From Colwellia demingiae (GTDB taxonomy: Bacteria > Pseudomonadota > Gammaproteobacteria > Enterobacterales > Alteromonadaceae): DNA of 64,000 nt. Location of the stretch: NCBI RefSeq assembly GCF_007954275.1, contig NZ_VOLT01000013.1, forward strand, positions 1 through 64,000. Direction: 5' to 3'. The notes under the pieces were generated by a model, which saw only the letters and a list, made by a program, of their open reading frames with translations, searched no databases and was not told the DNA's origin. This document shows, piece after piece, positions 1-7,156 of this stretch (position 1 is its first letter; each line of letters starts with the position of its first letter). Position numbers and translations under genes: made by a program.

Positions 1-38
1 CTAAGTATCAGCAGTTTCTAAAGAGTAAAAAACTCTAA
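1..38 (+). CDS. C-terminal end of preceding cassette gene (partial)
   Basis: Only one + strand frame stays open from the left edge into the first attC. It encodes KYQQFLKSKKL and stops at TAA 36-38, which is the TAA of the attC inverse core. Using the attC TAAC as a stop recurs in other cassettes here, so this is probably the tail of a real cassette gene. Function cannot be read. Confidence 0.45.
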   Translation, partial: KYQQFLKSKKL

Positions 39-130
39 CAAAGCGTTCAAACGGACAAAAAACAGTTGGCTGTTTCACTCCGTTCACAATTTTAGCCAAC
101 AATTTTTTGCCGCTTAACGTGGCGTTAAGT
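33..130 (+). repeat. attC site 1
   Basis: Inverse core CTCTAAC at 33-39 and core GTTAAGT at 124-130. The arms ACAGTTGGCTGTTT and TTTTAGCCAAC form the long stem and CCGCTTAACGTGGCG lies next to the core. Confidence 0.93.
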
Positions 131-149
131 GGCTCGGAGGCCGAAAGTA

Positions 150-644
150 TTGTTCACATTTATTAGAAGTCTGTTCTCCAATGATTTACTTGTCGAATTA
201 AGTGAGAACAAAGTTTCGATTAAAGCTTTTACTTCTGATATGTCATTCGAAGAAGAGCCTTATATTGCTATAGAAAATACTAAAAAAGGGGAAGTCGTAA
301 AAGCAATCGGAAAGAATGCTAAATCCCTATCTGCTCCAAATATTAGAGTTCTAAACCCTTTTAAGCACAACCGGTCTTTTGTCGCAGACTTTATGTGCGC
401 AGAGAAAATATTGCAGCACGGTATTTATACCATGCATAATAGTCCAATAATCAGACCTTCACCTAGGGTTAATATTCACCAGTTAGAGAAAACTGATGGT
501 GGGCTAACCGATATAGAAGAAAGAGTTTTACGCGAGCTAGCAATGGGTGCAGGTGCTCGCGAAGTGGTTATTTATTTAGGTTGTAAAATCAATACTAATG
601 TTGAAGGATTTGATACAGTAAAGGCAAGAATATCAGCCACTTAA
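150..644 (+). CDS. MreB-like N-terminal-lobe protein (integron cassette)
   Basis: A 164-residue protein matching only the first half of the actin-like rod-shape protein MreB. Hallmarks in order are FSNDL (9-13), EEPYIAI (35-41), AIGKNAKSL (52-60), VADF (78-81), AEKILQH (84-90), RPSPRV (102-107) and GAGAREV (133-139). In MreB the FSNDL segment runs into the phosphate-binding DLGT loop. Here that stretch is VELSENKV, so the ATP-binding loop is lost. The protein also ends where MreB would continue into EEPMAAAIG and the second lobe. An earlier GTG at 129 is possible, but GGAGG at 136-140 is 9 nt before an in-frame TTG at 150, and the product then begins MFTFIRSLFSNDL, like MreB. The stop TAA is part of attC 2. 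I infer a polymerisation partner, decoy or inhibitor of chromosomal MreB; a decayed fragment is less likely because the frame is intact and has its own ribosome site. Confidence 0.85.
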   Translation: MFTFIRSLFSNDLLVELSENKVSIKAFTSDMSFEEEPYIAIENTKKGEVVKAIGKNAKSLSAPNIRVLNPFKHNRSFVADFMCAEKILQHGIYTMHNSPIIRPSPRVNIHQLEKTDGGLTDIEERVLRELAMGAGAREVVIYLGCKINTNVEGFDTVKARISAT

Positions 645-736
645 CAAGCTATTCAAGCAGGACAAAATACAGTTGGCTGTTTTCGTTCCTCAACATTTTA
701 GCCAACTAAATTTTGCCCCTTAACAGGGCGTTATAT
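639..736 (+). repeat. attC site 2
   Basis: Inverse core ACTTAAC (639-645) fits RYYYAAC exactly; the core is GTTATAT (730-736). The long stem is CAGTTGGCTG / TAGCCAACTA. Confidence 0.93.
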
Positions 737-753
737 TTTTCTCAGGAGGAGTT

Positions 754-1023
754 ATGTCTACACTTATTGTTGATAACATTACAACGGCGCAATCAGTATC
801 AAAAGTGACGCTGTCAGCATCTGATCTTATTGAAAAGGTCGAGTTTTTTGATGAGGTTTCAGATCATGTCAAAGGTGAGTTTAGAGATTGGGTTAAAGAG
901 CAGTTTAGTGACTTAACATCTCAAATAGATAACCTTCCAGAGTTGTTAAATCAAATGCAAAGTGACCTAATTAATTCAGTACCTATCGAGCAGATAGAGA
1001 TTATTATAAGTCTTCTTAGTTAG
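754..1023 (+). CDS. Small acidic cassette protein, unknown
   Basis: An 89-residue soluble protein that I do not recognise. It is rich in Asp, Glu, Ser and Leu, has no Cys, no signal peptide and no membrane segment, and its second half (from about residue 45) looks amphipathic helical. A strong ribosome site, AGGAGGAG at 744-751, supports the ATG at 754. It is the only gene between attC 2 and attC 3, so it is a one-gene cassette. The size and charge would suit an antitoxin or adaptor protein, but no toxin partner is in the same cassette, so no function is claimed. Confidence 0.75.
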   Translation: MSTLIVDNITTAQSVSKVTLSASDLIEKVEFFDEVSDHVKGEFRDWVKEQFSDLTSQIDNLPELLNQMQSDLINSVPIEQIEIIISLLS

Positions 1024-1034
1024 GAGCATAAAAA

Positions 1035-1129
1035 ATATAACAAGCAATTTAACAGGACTAAAAACAGTGGGCTGTTCGCTTTGCTCCATTTTAGCCCACT
1101 ATTTTTAGCCCATTAATTGGGCGTTATGA
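1035..1129 (+). repeat. attC site 3
   Basis: Inverse core ATATAAC (1035-1041), core GTTATGA (1123-1129). The arm is CAGTGGGCTG with a matching TAGCCCACTA, so the GT-to-GG change of the usual stem is compensated on the other arm. Confidence 0.9.
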
Positions 1130-1144
1130 GGAGAGGGATATCCA

Positions 1145-1900
1145 GTGGTCGCTGCAAATATTGTAATTAAAAGCTGTTATTTCGTTAATGACTTTTCGTG
1201 TTACGAGATAGCAAAAGATTTTGCGAGTCCTGTATTAGCAACCATAGCTATTTTATTTTCCGTTCTCATTGCATTTATGCAGCTATCTAAACAGCATAAA
1301 AACACTCTAGAACTAAAAAAAGAAGAAACAAAAAGTAAAACTCGCATAGATCTATTTAAGGAAATTAACGTTTTACTCGAATCTTCGAATACTAAAATTC
1401 GTGAAGTTCATTCATATTGTTTTGGAAAAAAGTATTCAAACCTTGAAATGAGAGCAGAAATTGATCATGTTGAGTTTTTGGAGTTAATGAAAAACTTTAG
1501 CAATGCTCTTTTAGTTGTTGCCAGCAAAATGGAGTCACATGAAATTGTTAACTTTAAATTATTCCGCGTGTTTCGCTTTGCTTTGTATTCTATTCATCAT
1601 GATTTATTAGCCCTACAAAAAGAACAGGACAGGTTTAAGGTTCTTGAGAGTTTAATCAAACTTACTGATGATTCAATGATGTACTTTGGGGACTTTCAAG
1701 TTTGTATGCAGAATATGGCTTACGGAGTGGTTTTTGATTCAACTGTACCTCAGAGAATCCCAGCAGATAAACGTATTAAAGTAATAACTAACTGTCCTGA
1801 GAATTTAGATAAGTTGCACATCTATTTTGAGCGAGAATCTAATTGGGGAAAAAACTGTCTGAAGTATGAAAATGAGGCCAAGGAGGAGTTCTCCTCATAA
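1145..1900 (+). CDS. Single-pass membrane protein with helical cytoplasmic domain, unknown
   Basis: A 251-residue protein with one clear membrane helix at about residues 27-46 (SPVLATIAILFSVLIAFMQL). A charged, probably coiled-coil stretch follows (about 48-70, rich in Lys and Glu), then a mostly helical domain to the C terminus. I recognise no family. The start is GTG 1145 with GAGAGGG just upstream (1131-1137). An overlapping ATG at 1126 is in another frame. The stop TAA (1898-1900) is the TAA of attC 4. It is alone in its cassette. Membrane-anchored helical proteins are common cassette cargo and some act in phage defence or signalling, but nothing in this sequence shows a catalytic site. 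Confidence 0.8.
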   Translation: MVAANIVIKSCYFVNDFSCYEIAKDFASPVLATIAILFSVLIAFMQLSKQHKNTLELKKEETKSKTRIDLFKEINVLLESSNTKIREVHSYCFGKKYSNLEMRAEIDHVEFLELMKNFSNALLVVASKMESHEIVNFKLFRVFRFALYSIHHDLLALQKEQDRFKVLESLIKLTDDSMMYFGDFQVCMQNMAYGVVFDSTVPQRIPADKRIKVITNCPENLDKLHIYFERESNWGKNCLKYENEAKEEFSS

Positions 1901-1996
1901 CAAGAATTTAAAGCAGGACTGCTAACAGTTTGCTCGGTTCCGCTTCGCTTCACAATTTTAGTAAACAATTATCAGCCCCTTAAATGGGCGTTATGT
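1895..1996 (+). repeat. attC site 4
   Basis: Inverse core TCATAAC (1895-1901), core GTTATGT (1990-1996). The stem arms are CAGTTTGCT and TAGTAAACAATT, more diverged than in neighbouring sites but still paired. Confidence 0.88.
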
Positions 1997-2010
1997 AGCA
2001 AGGAAGCACG

Positions 2011-2400
2011 TTGAACTGGTCGAGTATAATCAAGTTTTCACTATTCCATTTTGTAATACTCACTTTGCTGAGTACGTTAACTACTTTGTTAATTGGAGCC
2101 GATAATTTAGAGCAACAAACAGAGCGTGAGTTGCTAGTTTATTTCAATTTACCATCATTCCTTGTCGGGTCAGTTATCCTAACGCTATTTGCAAAAACAC
2201 AAAGCTCCAAGGTTCTATTGCATCTTTTAATAACCGTTGTAATAAGTTCTATTGTGGCTACTTCTATCGTTTCTGTACTTATGGGCGCTATATATATTTC
2301 TCCAACATGGTTTATTGATTTACCTATTTCAGCATTATCTATTTTGGTAGCAATATTCATTGGCGGTTATTTTCGTGGTATAACTACAATTGCTACATAA
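2011..2400 (+). CDS. Small four-helix membrane protein, unknown
   Basis: A 129-residue, very hydrophobic protein with about four predicted membrane segments (near residues 8-28, 44-62, 68-92 and 100-122) and short polar loops. It is alone in its cassette. The start is TTG 2011 with AAGGAAG at 2000-2006. The stop TAA (2398-2400) is again the attC TAA. I do not recognise the family. Possible roles are a small transporter, a membrane-stress protein or an immunity protein; the sequence does not decide between them. Confidence 0.78.
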   Translation: MNWSSIIKFSLFHFVILTLLSTLTTLLIGADNLEQQTERELLVYFNLPSFLVGSVILTLFAKTQSSKVLLHLLITVVISSIVATSIVSVLMGAIYISPTWFIDLPISALSILVAIFIGGYFRGITTIAT

Positions 2401-2492
2401 CAAGCTAATTAATAAGGACAAAAAACAATTGGTTGTTTTCGTTCATCAACATTTTAGCCAACAATTTTTTGCCCCTTAACGTGGCGTTATGT
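2395..2492 (+). repeat. attC site 5
   Basis: Inverse core ACATAAC (2395-2401), core GTTATGT (2486-2492), arms CAATTGGTTG / TAGCCAACAA. Confidence 0.92.
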
Positions 2493-2529
2493 GCTTTCTC
2501 ATATTTATAACCTACTGATTTTTAATAAG

Positions 2530-2559
2530 TGTCATGTATGTGTCATGTAGATGTCGTAG
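2530..2559 (+). promoter_or_regulatory. Direct repeats before the XRE-2TM gene
   Basis: TGTCATGTA occurs at 2530-2538 and again at 2541-2549, an 11-bp period. A degenerate third copy, ATGTCGTAG, is at 2551-2559. One-turn spacing puts the repeats on the same DNA face. This cassette has an unusually long leader (2493-2616), so it probably carries its own promoter. An operator, possibly autoregulatory, is inferred. Confidence 0.45.
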
Positions 2560-2616
2560 CTAAATCAAGGTTGTTTAGTTGATAATCAGTCTCGAACTAC
2601 AGTAAAGGATATATAA

Positions 2617-3084
2617 ATGATCGTTCGAAAATTAAGAATACAGCGAGGTTGGTCTCAAGATCAACTTGCTCAATTTAGCGGATTGAGTGTAAGAACTATT
2701 CAACGTATTGAAAGAGGAAAAACTGCTGGATTGGAATCATTAAAATCTTTAGCTGCTGTTTTTGAACTTAATATTCAAGACTTACAACAGGAGACAGTTA
2801 TGGATACCAACACAAACCTTTCAGATAAAGAAGTTAAAATAATAGAGCATGTAAAAGATATAAAAGACTTTTATTCACATCTTATTAATTATGGGATTGT
2901 TGTAGGGGCATTCTTTATTTTAAACTTAGTAACAAGCCCTGATTATATTTGGGCTTGGTGGATAGCTATCGGTTGGGGGATTGGTGTGATTTCTCATGCC
3001 CTTAGTGTTTTTGAAATTATAAATTTTTTCGGTGCTGATTGGGAAAAGAAGCAGATAGAAAAAAGGTTAAATAAAAAACTGTAA
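2617..3084 (+). CDS. XRE-family HTH protein with C-terminal 2TM domain
   Basis: A 155-residue protein. Residues 1-58 form a Cro/C1-type helix-turn-helix (LRIQRGWSQDQLAQFSGLSV, then RTIQRIERG). Residues 70-155 match the 2TM family: a polar EVKIIEHVKDIKDFYSHL segment, two membrane helices (about 90-107 and 112-130) and a charged tail. Such proteins are membrane-tethered transcription regulators of unknown signal. It starts at ATG 2617, is alone in its cassette, and has a long leader with direct repeats, so it may control itself. A HTH and membrane domain on one chain suggests sensing at the membrane. Confidence 0.88.
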   Translation: MIVRKLRIQRGWSQDQLAQFSGLSVRTIQRIERGKTAGLESLKSLAAVFELNIQDLQQETVMDTNTNLSDKEVKIIEHVKDIKDFYSHLINYGIVVGAFFILNLVTSPDYIWAWWIAIGWGIGVISHALSVFEIINFFGADWEKKQIEKRLNKKL

Positions 3085-3087
3085 CGC

Positions 3088-3187
3088 ACATAACAAGGCA
3101 CTCAAAAGGACAAATAACAGTTGGTTTTTTCTCCTTCGTCACTGATTTTAACCAACTATTACTTAGCCTGTTAATTAGGCGTTAGCT
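3088..3187 (+). repeat. attC site 6
   Basis: Inverse core ACATAAC (3088-3094), core GTTAGCT (3181-3187), arms CAGTTGGTTTT / TTAACCAACTA. Confidence 0.92.
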
Positions 3188-3250
3188 GCTTTGCCAAACT
3201 GCTGGCAATCATCTATATTCAATTATTCATTAATAACGAAAGGGAATACT

Positions 3251-3688
3251 ATGAAATTTATTATTAATCTAACTGTTGTATTTGTATTGCTAGGCATTTC
3301 AAATCAATCTTATGCAAAAACTAGTCAAGTCAACGACATCAGCTTTTTACAAGAGAACTTCGATTTAACTCTTTTTGAAAAAAACACAGAAAGTGAACTA
3401 GAGCAATTAATCAATCAAGTAAACTCAGGAAACTCTAATGTATCATCAGAAGCAGATATCAAGAGCTTTATTGATTTAGGCTTTTCCGAGGATTTAAAAA
3501 ATTCAAACTACTTTTGCTCTACAAAAGGTTGTGTTTTATTTTTAGAGTTAAATCCTGAAAGTAATAAAGCTTCTAAATATCGTGCTGACAACTACATTTC
3601 TAATATAGATACTAATTATTGGTATGACTTCAAGTCCAAAGATGTATTTGAGTCTAATAATAATTATTACCTTGTCCTGCTAAAATAA
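3251..3688 (+). CDS. Exported cassette protein with a Cys pair, unknown
   Basis: A 145-residue precursor. Residues 1-22 are a classic signal peptide ending QSYA before KTSQ. The mature part is polar, rich in Asn and Ser, and has a CSTKGC motif near residues 91-96 that could form a disulfide in the periplasm. The frame is open from an upstream start at 3191, but ATG 3251 is preceded by AAAGGGA (3239-3245) and gives the signal peptide at the very N terminus, so I choose it. No family recognised; alone in its cassette. Confidence 0.78.
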   Translation: MKFIINLTVVFVLLGISNQSYAKTSQVNDISFLQENFDLTLFEKNTESELEQLINQVNSGNSNVSSEADIKSFIDLGFSEDLKNSNYFCSTKGCVLFLELNPESNKASKYRADNYISNIDTNYWYDFKSKDVFESNNNYYLVLLK

Positions 3689-3691
3689 AGC

Positions 3692-3787
3692 AGCTAACAA
3701 GAACTTCAAACGGAAAAATACAGTTGGCTGTTTCACTACGTCCACATTATAGCGAACTTTATTTTTCCGCTTAAGTAGACGTTATGT
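3692..3787 (+). repeat. attC site 7
   Basis: Inverse core AGCTAAC (3692-3698), core GTTATGT (3781-3787). Left arm CAGTTGGCTGTTT is standard; the right arm TATAGCGAACTT is partly degenerate. Confidence 0.9.
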
Positions 3788-3807
3788 GATTTAAAAGGGG
3801 TGACCTA

Positions 3808-4119
3808 TTGGAAAATATATTTAGCAATATTCCATCAGAATTACCAAATGAAATATTCGAAGATATTATCATTACAGAAAAGCTAAGAGTCGAGCGCATA
3901 GTATCAAAAGGGCAAACATCTCCTGATAGTGGCTGGTATGATCAAAGTGAAAATGAATGGGTTATTGTTTTATCTGGTTACGGTGTAATTGAATATATAA
4001 ATGGTATTAAAATTACTCTCAAACAAGGTGATTACTTGAATATCCAAGCTCATGAAAAGCACAGAGTGATAGAAACATCATCTGATGAAGCAACGGTTTG
4101 GTTAGCCATTTTCTATTAA
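3808..4119 (+). CDS. Cupin-fold protein (integron cassette)
   Basis: A 103-residue single-domain cupin. The visible cupin pattern is EWVIVLSGYGVIEYINGIKI (about 51-70), then LKQGDYLNIQAHEKHRV (about 72-88). The final His cluster (AHEKH) supplies usual metal ligands; the first motif lacks the common HxH, so a metal site is uncertain. The start is TTG 3808, seven bases after AAAAGGGG (3793-3800). Small cupins of this type are annotated widely without a known substrate. It is the only gene between attC 7 and attC 8. Confidence 0.85.
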   Translation: MENIFSNIPSELPNEIFEDIIITEKLRVERIVSKGQTSPDSGWYDQSENEWVIVLSGYGVIEYINGIKITLKQGDYLNIQAHEKHRVIETSSDEATVWLAIFY

Positions 4120-4130
4120 GTGTAATCATC

Positions 4131-4234
4131 ACATAACAATAATTTCAAGAGGGACAAAATAAAGTTGGCTTTTTTGTTCACTCCGTTCACCTATTTTAAC
4201 CAACTATTTTTCGCCTCTTATTGAGGCGTTAGTT
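4131..4234 (+). repeat. attC site 8
   Basis: Inverse core ACATAAC (4131-4137), core GTTAGTT (4228-4234), arms AAGTTGGCTTTTT / TTTAACCAACTA. Confidence 0.92.
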
Positions 4235-4265
4235 TTTCTAATAACTGAGATGGAATTGATGCCTA

Positions 4266-5558
4266 ATGAATAAATTTATTGTGTTGTTTTTTCTTTTCCT
4301 GACAATATCTGTTAGTGCAAATGAAATGAATTCAAAGCAAAAGCAACTTGCTCAAAAAGAATACCCGACAGAAACCCTTTATCAATTATGGGCTGATTAT
4401 AGAAAGAATGAGCACTCTATTATTAAATTTTATGACGGTTTGGCTGAAAAGCATATTGTCGAACTTAAAAAAGGCAATCCAAAGAAAGCTACCGTGACAT
4501 ATCTTGCAAAAGGCAGTTCAGAAACTGACTATATTTTGCAGTCGGGTGGACCAGACTTTTATGGGTTAAGGTTTAAAAAAATTGGCAACAGTAATATTTA
4601 CTTCTGCATTCAGGACATTCCCGTTGATGCTTGGTTCAATTATGGGGTTAATGAATTCAAAAGAACACCATCTCATGAATTAAATGGACTTGACTTAACT
4701 ACAATGGAACACATTTATGATGGAGCTGTCATAGGTCCTGAAGCACCTATGTCACCTTATATTCATGCAAACCAGAACGTACCTAAAGGAGAGTTGCGTG
4801 AAGTTTTCCTAGACAGTAAGTTTATGAATGAAGAACGTAAAATATTGATTTATATACCGGCTAATTATAATCCCCAAATTGCACATAACTTAATTTTTCA
4901 GTTTGACGGAGAAGATTACTCGCAAGGTCCTGATGAAGGACCTGCTTGGCAGGGTTGGACACCAATGCCCACGATTCTTGACAATTTGATTCATGAACAG
5001 AAGATAGTGCCTACTATTGCTGTATTTATCAACAACCAAGGCAACCGCTCAGGTGATTTGATCAGCAAGAAAATAACAGACTTTGTCGCTATTGAGTTGG
5101 TTAGCTGGGTAAGAAGTAATTACAACATTTCAAAGAACCAATCAGATGTCGTTGTTTCTGGTGCTAGTCGTGGAGGTTTTGCTGCTGCTAATACAGCTCT
5201 ACGTCATCCTACTATTGTGGGCAGCGTACTGTCACAATCTGGTTCATTTTATTATACCGACAAGGAAAATTGGCCAATATACCCTGAATTTGAAGGCAAG
5301 CTTATTCTCGACTATAAGAAATCAGAAAATAGAGGAATTAATTTCTATTTGGAAGTAGGGTTATATGATCTTGGCCTTGGTCGAGTTGGTATTAATCGAC
5401 AATTGCGGGATATTCTTTTACTTAAAAACTATCAAGTTGACTATTATCAGTACAAAAGTGGTCATGCACATATAGGGTGGCGACACACTCTCGCAAAAGG
5501 CTTACTCTCACTTCTGGCTGTACAAAAAACTAACAAATCACTCAAGCAGGACAAATAA
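4266..5558 (+). CDS. Secreted Fes-like alpha/beta-hydrolase (esterase D family)
   Basis: A 430-residue precursor with a signal peptide (1-18, ending SVSA). An N-terminal beta-rich region (about 40-150) resembles the domain preceding the hydrolase in enterochelin esterases. It is followed by an esterase-D type alpha/beta-hydrolase (about 175-415). The nucleophile elbow is SGASRGG near residue 300, an Asp lies in VGLYDLGLG near 368, and the His is in SGHAHIGW near 403. This supports an exported carboxyl-ester hydrolase. Siderophore-ester cleavage is possible, but no siderophore genes are nearby. The stop (5556-5558) lies 30 bases inside attC 9, so the last nine or so residues (TNKSLKQDK) are attC-encoded. 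Confidence 0.87.
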   Translation: MNKFIVLFFLFLTISVSANEMNSKQKQLAQKEYPTETLYQLWADYRKNEHSIIKFYDGLAEKHIVELKKGNPKKATVTYLAKGSSETDYILQSGGPDFYGLRFKKIGNSNIYFCIQDIPVDAWFNYGVNEFKRTPSHELNGLDLTTMEHIYDGAVIGPEAPMSPYIHANQNVPKGELREVFLDSKFMNEERKILIYIPANYNPQIAHNLIFQFDGEDYSQGPDEGPAWQGWTPMPTILDNLIHEQKIVPTIAVFINNQGNRSGDLISKKITDFVAIELVSWVRSNYNISKNQSDVVVSGASRGGFAAANTALRHPTIVGSVLSQSGSFYYTDKENWPIYPEFEGKLILDYKKSENRGINFYLEVGLYDLGLGRVGINRQLRDILLLKNYQVDYYQYKSGHAHIGWRHTLAKGLLSLLAVQKTNKSLKQDK

Positions 5559-5627
5559 CAGCTGGCTGTTGTTCGTACCTCACACATTTTAGCCTGCTAT
5601 TATTTGCCGCTTAGCAAAGCGTTAGCC
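5528..5627 (+). repeat. attC site 9
   Basis: Inverse core AACTAAC (5528-5534), core GTTAGCC (5621-5627), arms CAGCTGGCTGTTG / TTTAGCCTGCTA. The site overlaps the 3' end of the esterase gene. Confidence 0.92.
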
Positions 5628-5641
5628 ATTAAGGGGTTTAC

Positions 5642-6433
5642 TTGAAAATTTCTGAGTTACATGAAAAAGAGCTTTTAGTTGCAAAATCTTTATTAGAGAA
5701 CCCAGGACTTGCTGCAAAAATAACTAACCTTATAGGTACTCCTATTGAAAAAGGTTTAGATTTACTTCCTGATGATTGGAGTAAAAATATAGCTAAAGTG
5801 ACAGAGAAATCTCTAATTAAGGCATCTGATGCTGCGATATTTACGATGAAAGATATTCCTGGAGAAGGATCGTCTAATATTTGGCATAAGTTGGGAGTTG
5901 CCGTTAGTGGTGGTGTCGGTGGTTTCTTTGGCTTGGCGGCAATAGCTGTTGAACTACCGATTTCAACATCAATAATGTTGCGTTCTATAGCTGATATTGC
6001 TCGTAGCGAAGGTGAATCGATTACAACACCTGAAACTCAAATGGCTTGTTTAGAGGTGTTTGCATTGGGAGGGCCAAGTGATCTAGATGATGGCAGTGAG
6101 TCAGGGTATTTTGCGATAAGAGCAGCACTAGCAAAGTCAGTTGCTGAAGCAGCAGAATTTATTCTAAAAAAAGGTATTACCGATGAAGCAGCTCCTATTT
6201 TAATTAAATTAATTGCTAAAATCGCTGAAAAGTTTGGTGTACAAGTTACTCAAAAAGCAGCTGCACAAGCCGTTCCTGCCATTGGTGCAGCTGGCGGCGC
6301 AATCATAAACACTTTATTTATTGATCACTTTCAAGACATGGCTAGAGGCCATTTTATTATTAGAAAATTAGAACGTGTATATGGATATGAAGTAGTCAAA
6401 GACGCATATGATGCATTACCTAAAAATGGCTAA
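5642..6433 (+). CDS. EcsC family protein (integron cassette)
   Basis: A 263-residue protein matching the EcsC family across its length: GGVGGFFGLAAIAVELPIST (about 91-110), IMLRSIADIARSEGE (111-125) and ACLEVFALGG (about 135-144). A second hydrophobic Ala/Gly-rich region lies near 213-228. EcsC in Bacillus lies with the EcsAB ABC transporter, but its biochemical role is unknown; many family members are stand-alone, as here. The start is TTG 5642 after AAGGGG (5631-5636). The stop TAA (6431-6433) is the attC TAA. Confidence 0.9.
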   Translation: MKISELHEKELLVAKSLLENPGLAAKITNLIGTPIEKGLDLLPDDWSKNIAKVTEKSLIKASDAAIFTMKDIPGEGSSNIWHKLGVAVSGGVGGFFGLAAIAVELPISTSIMLRSIADIARSEGESITTPETQMACLEVFALGGPSDLDDGSESGYFAIRAALAKSVAEAAEFILKKGITDEAAPILIKLIAKIAEKFGVQVTQKAAAQAVPAIGAAGGAIINTLFIDHFQDMARGHFIIRKLERVYGYEVVKDAYDALPKNG

Positions 6434-6524
6434 CAAGTTACTCAAACGGACGAAAGACAGTTGGCTGTTTTCGTTCCTCAACATTTTAGCCAACTAAATT
6501 TTGCCGCTTAATGTGGCGTTATAC
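6428..6524 (+). repeat. attC site 10
   Basis: Inverse core GGCTAAC (6428-6434), core GTTATAC (6518-6524). The central part is nearly the same as in attC 2 (CAGTTGGCTGTTTTCGTTCC). Confidence 0.93.
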
Positions 6525-6556
6525 ATTAAGTCGATTTATCATTCGGAGTTTAATAA

Positions 6557-7156
6557 ATGAAATTAACTGTTGGTACTGATTCAACATGGTCACTAAGAGT
6601 TTGGATATGCAGTCAATTAGCACAATTAAATGTTGAAGTTAACGTAATTGATTTAACTAGTTCAGACTATAAATCAGAGATATTCAAGCACTCTGTCACA
6701 GGTTTAGTGCCTTCCTTAAATGAGGGTACTTTTGTGATACATGATTCGCTAGCAATCGCTGAGTATTTCAATGAATGTTCTGATGGTGCTCTTTACCCTA
6801 GTCTAAGCTCCGAAAGAGCTTTAGCTCGAAGTTTATGTTCAGAGTTACACTCTGGTTTTACTAACCTTAGAGCACAATGCCCATTTTCATTAGAACAAGT
6901 TACTCCTTTATTAGAGCTTAATGAGGACATTGATAATGAGCTAATTAGGCTTGAAAATATTTTTGGATCAGCACATTTGCCATTTATGTTTAATTCTGCG
7001 GGAGTAGTAGATGCGTTTTATTCAATTCTTGCCTTTAGGTTAAAAGCATATGGTATAAAGCTTCAAGGTAAAGCCGGCGAGTACCAGGAAAGTCTTTTGA
7101 ATTGGTCTAATTTAAAACAGGCTATAAATCTTGCTCAAAGCTGGAAAAACGCATAA
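6557..7156 (+). CDS. Glutathione S-transferase-like protein (integron cassette)
   Basis: A 199-residue protein. The N-terminal thioredoxin-like domain shows WSLRVWICSQLAQLNVEV near 11-28, the cis-Pro motif TGLVPSL near 49-55, and the glutathione gamma-Glu site motif IHDSLAIAEYF near 61-71. The rest is the helical C-terminal domain. The Ser in the SL motif near the N terminus (STWSLRVW) could be the catalytic hydroxyl of this class. The start is ATG 6557. It is the last + strand gene of the array. Substrate unknown. Confidence 0.9.
   Translation: MKLTVGTDSTWSLRVWICSQLAQLNVEVNVIDLTSSDYKSEIFKHSVTGLVPSLNEGTFVIHDSLAIAEYFNECSDGALYPSLSSERALARSLCSELHSGFTNLRAQCPFSLEQVTPLLELNEDIDNELIRLENIFGSAHLPFMFNSAGVVDAFYSILAFRLKAYGIKLQGKAGEYQESLLNWSNLKQAINLAQSWKNA

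Noticed and set aside
129-149. GTG start at 129 for the MreB-like gene
   Set aside because: It overlaps the attC core and has no ribosome site. The in-frame TTG at 150 follows GGAGG and gives an MreB-like N terminus.
3191-3250. Upstream extension of the secreted cassette protein
   Set aside because: It would bury the signal peptide; ATG 3251 has its own AAAGGGA.
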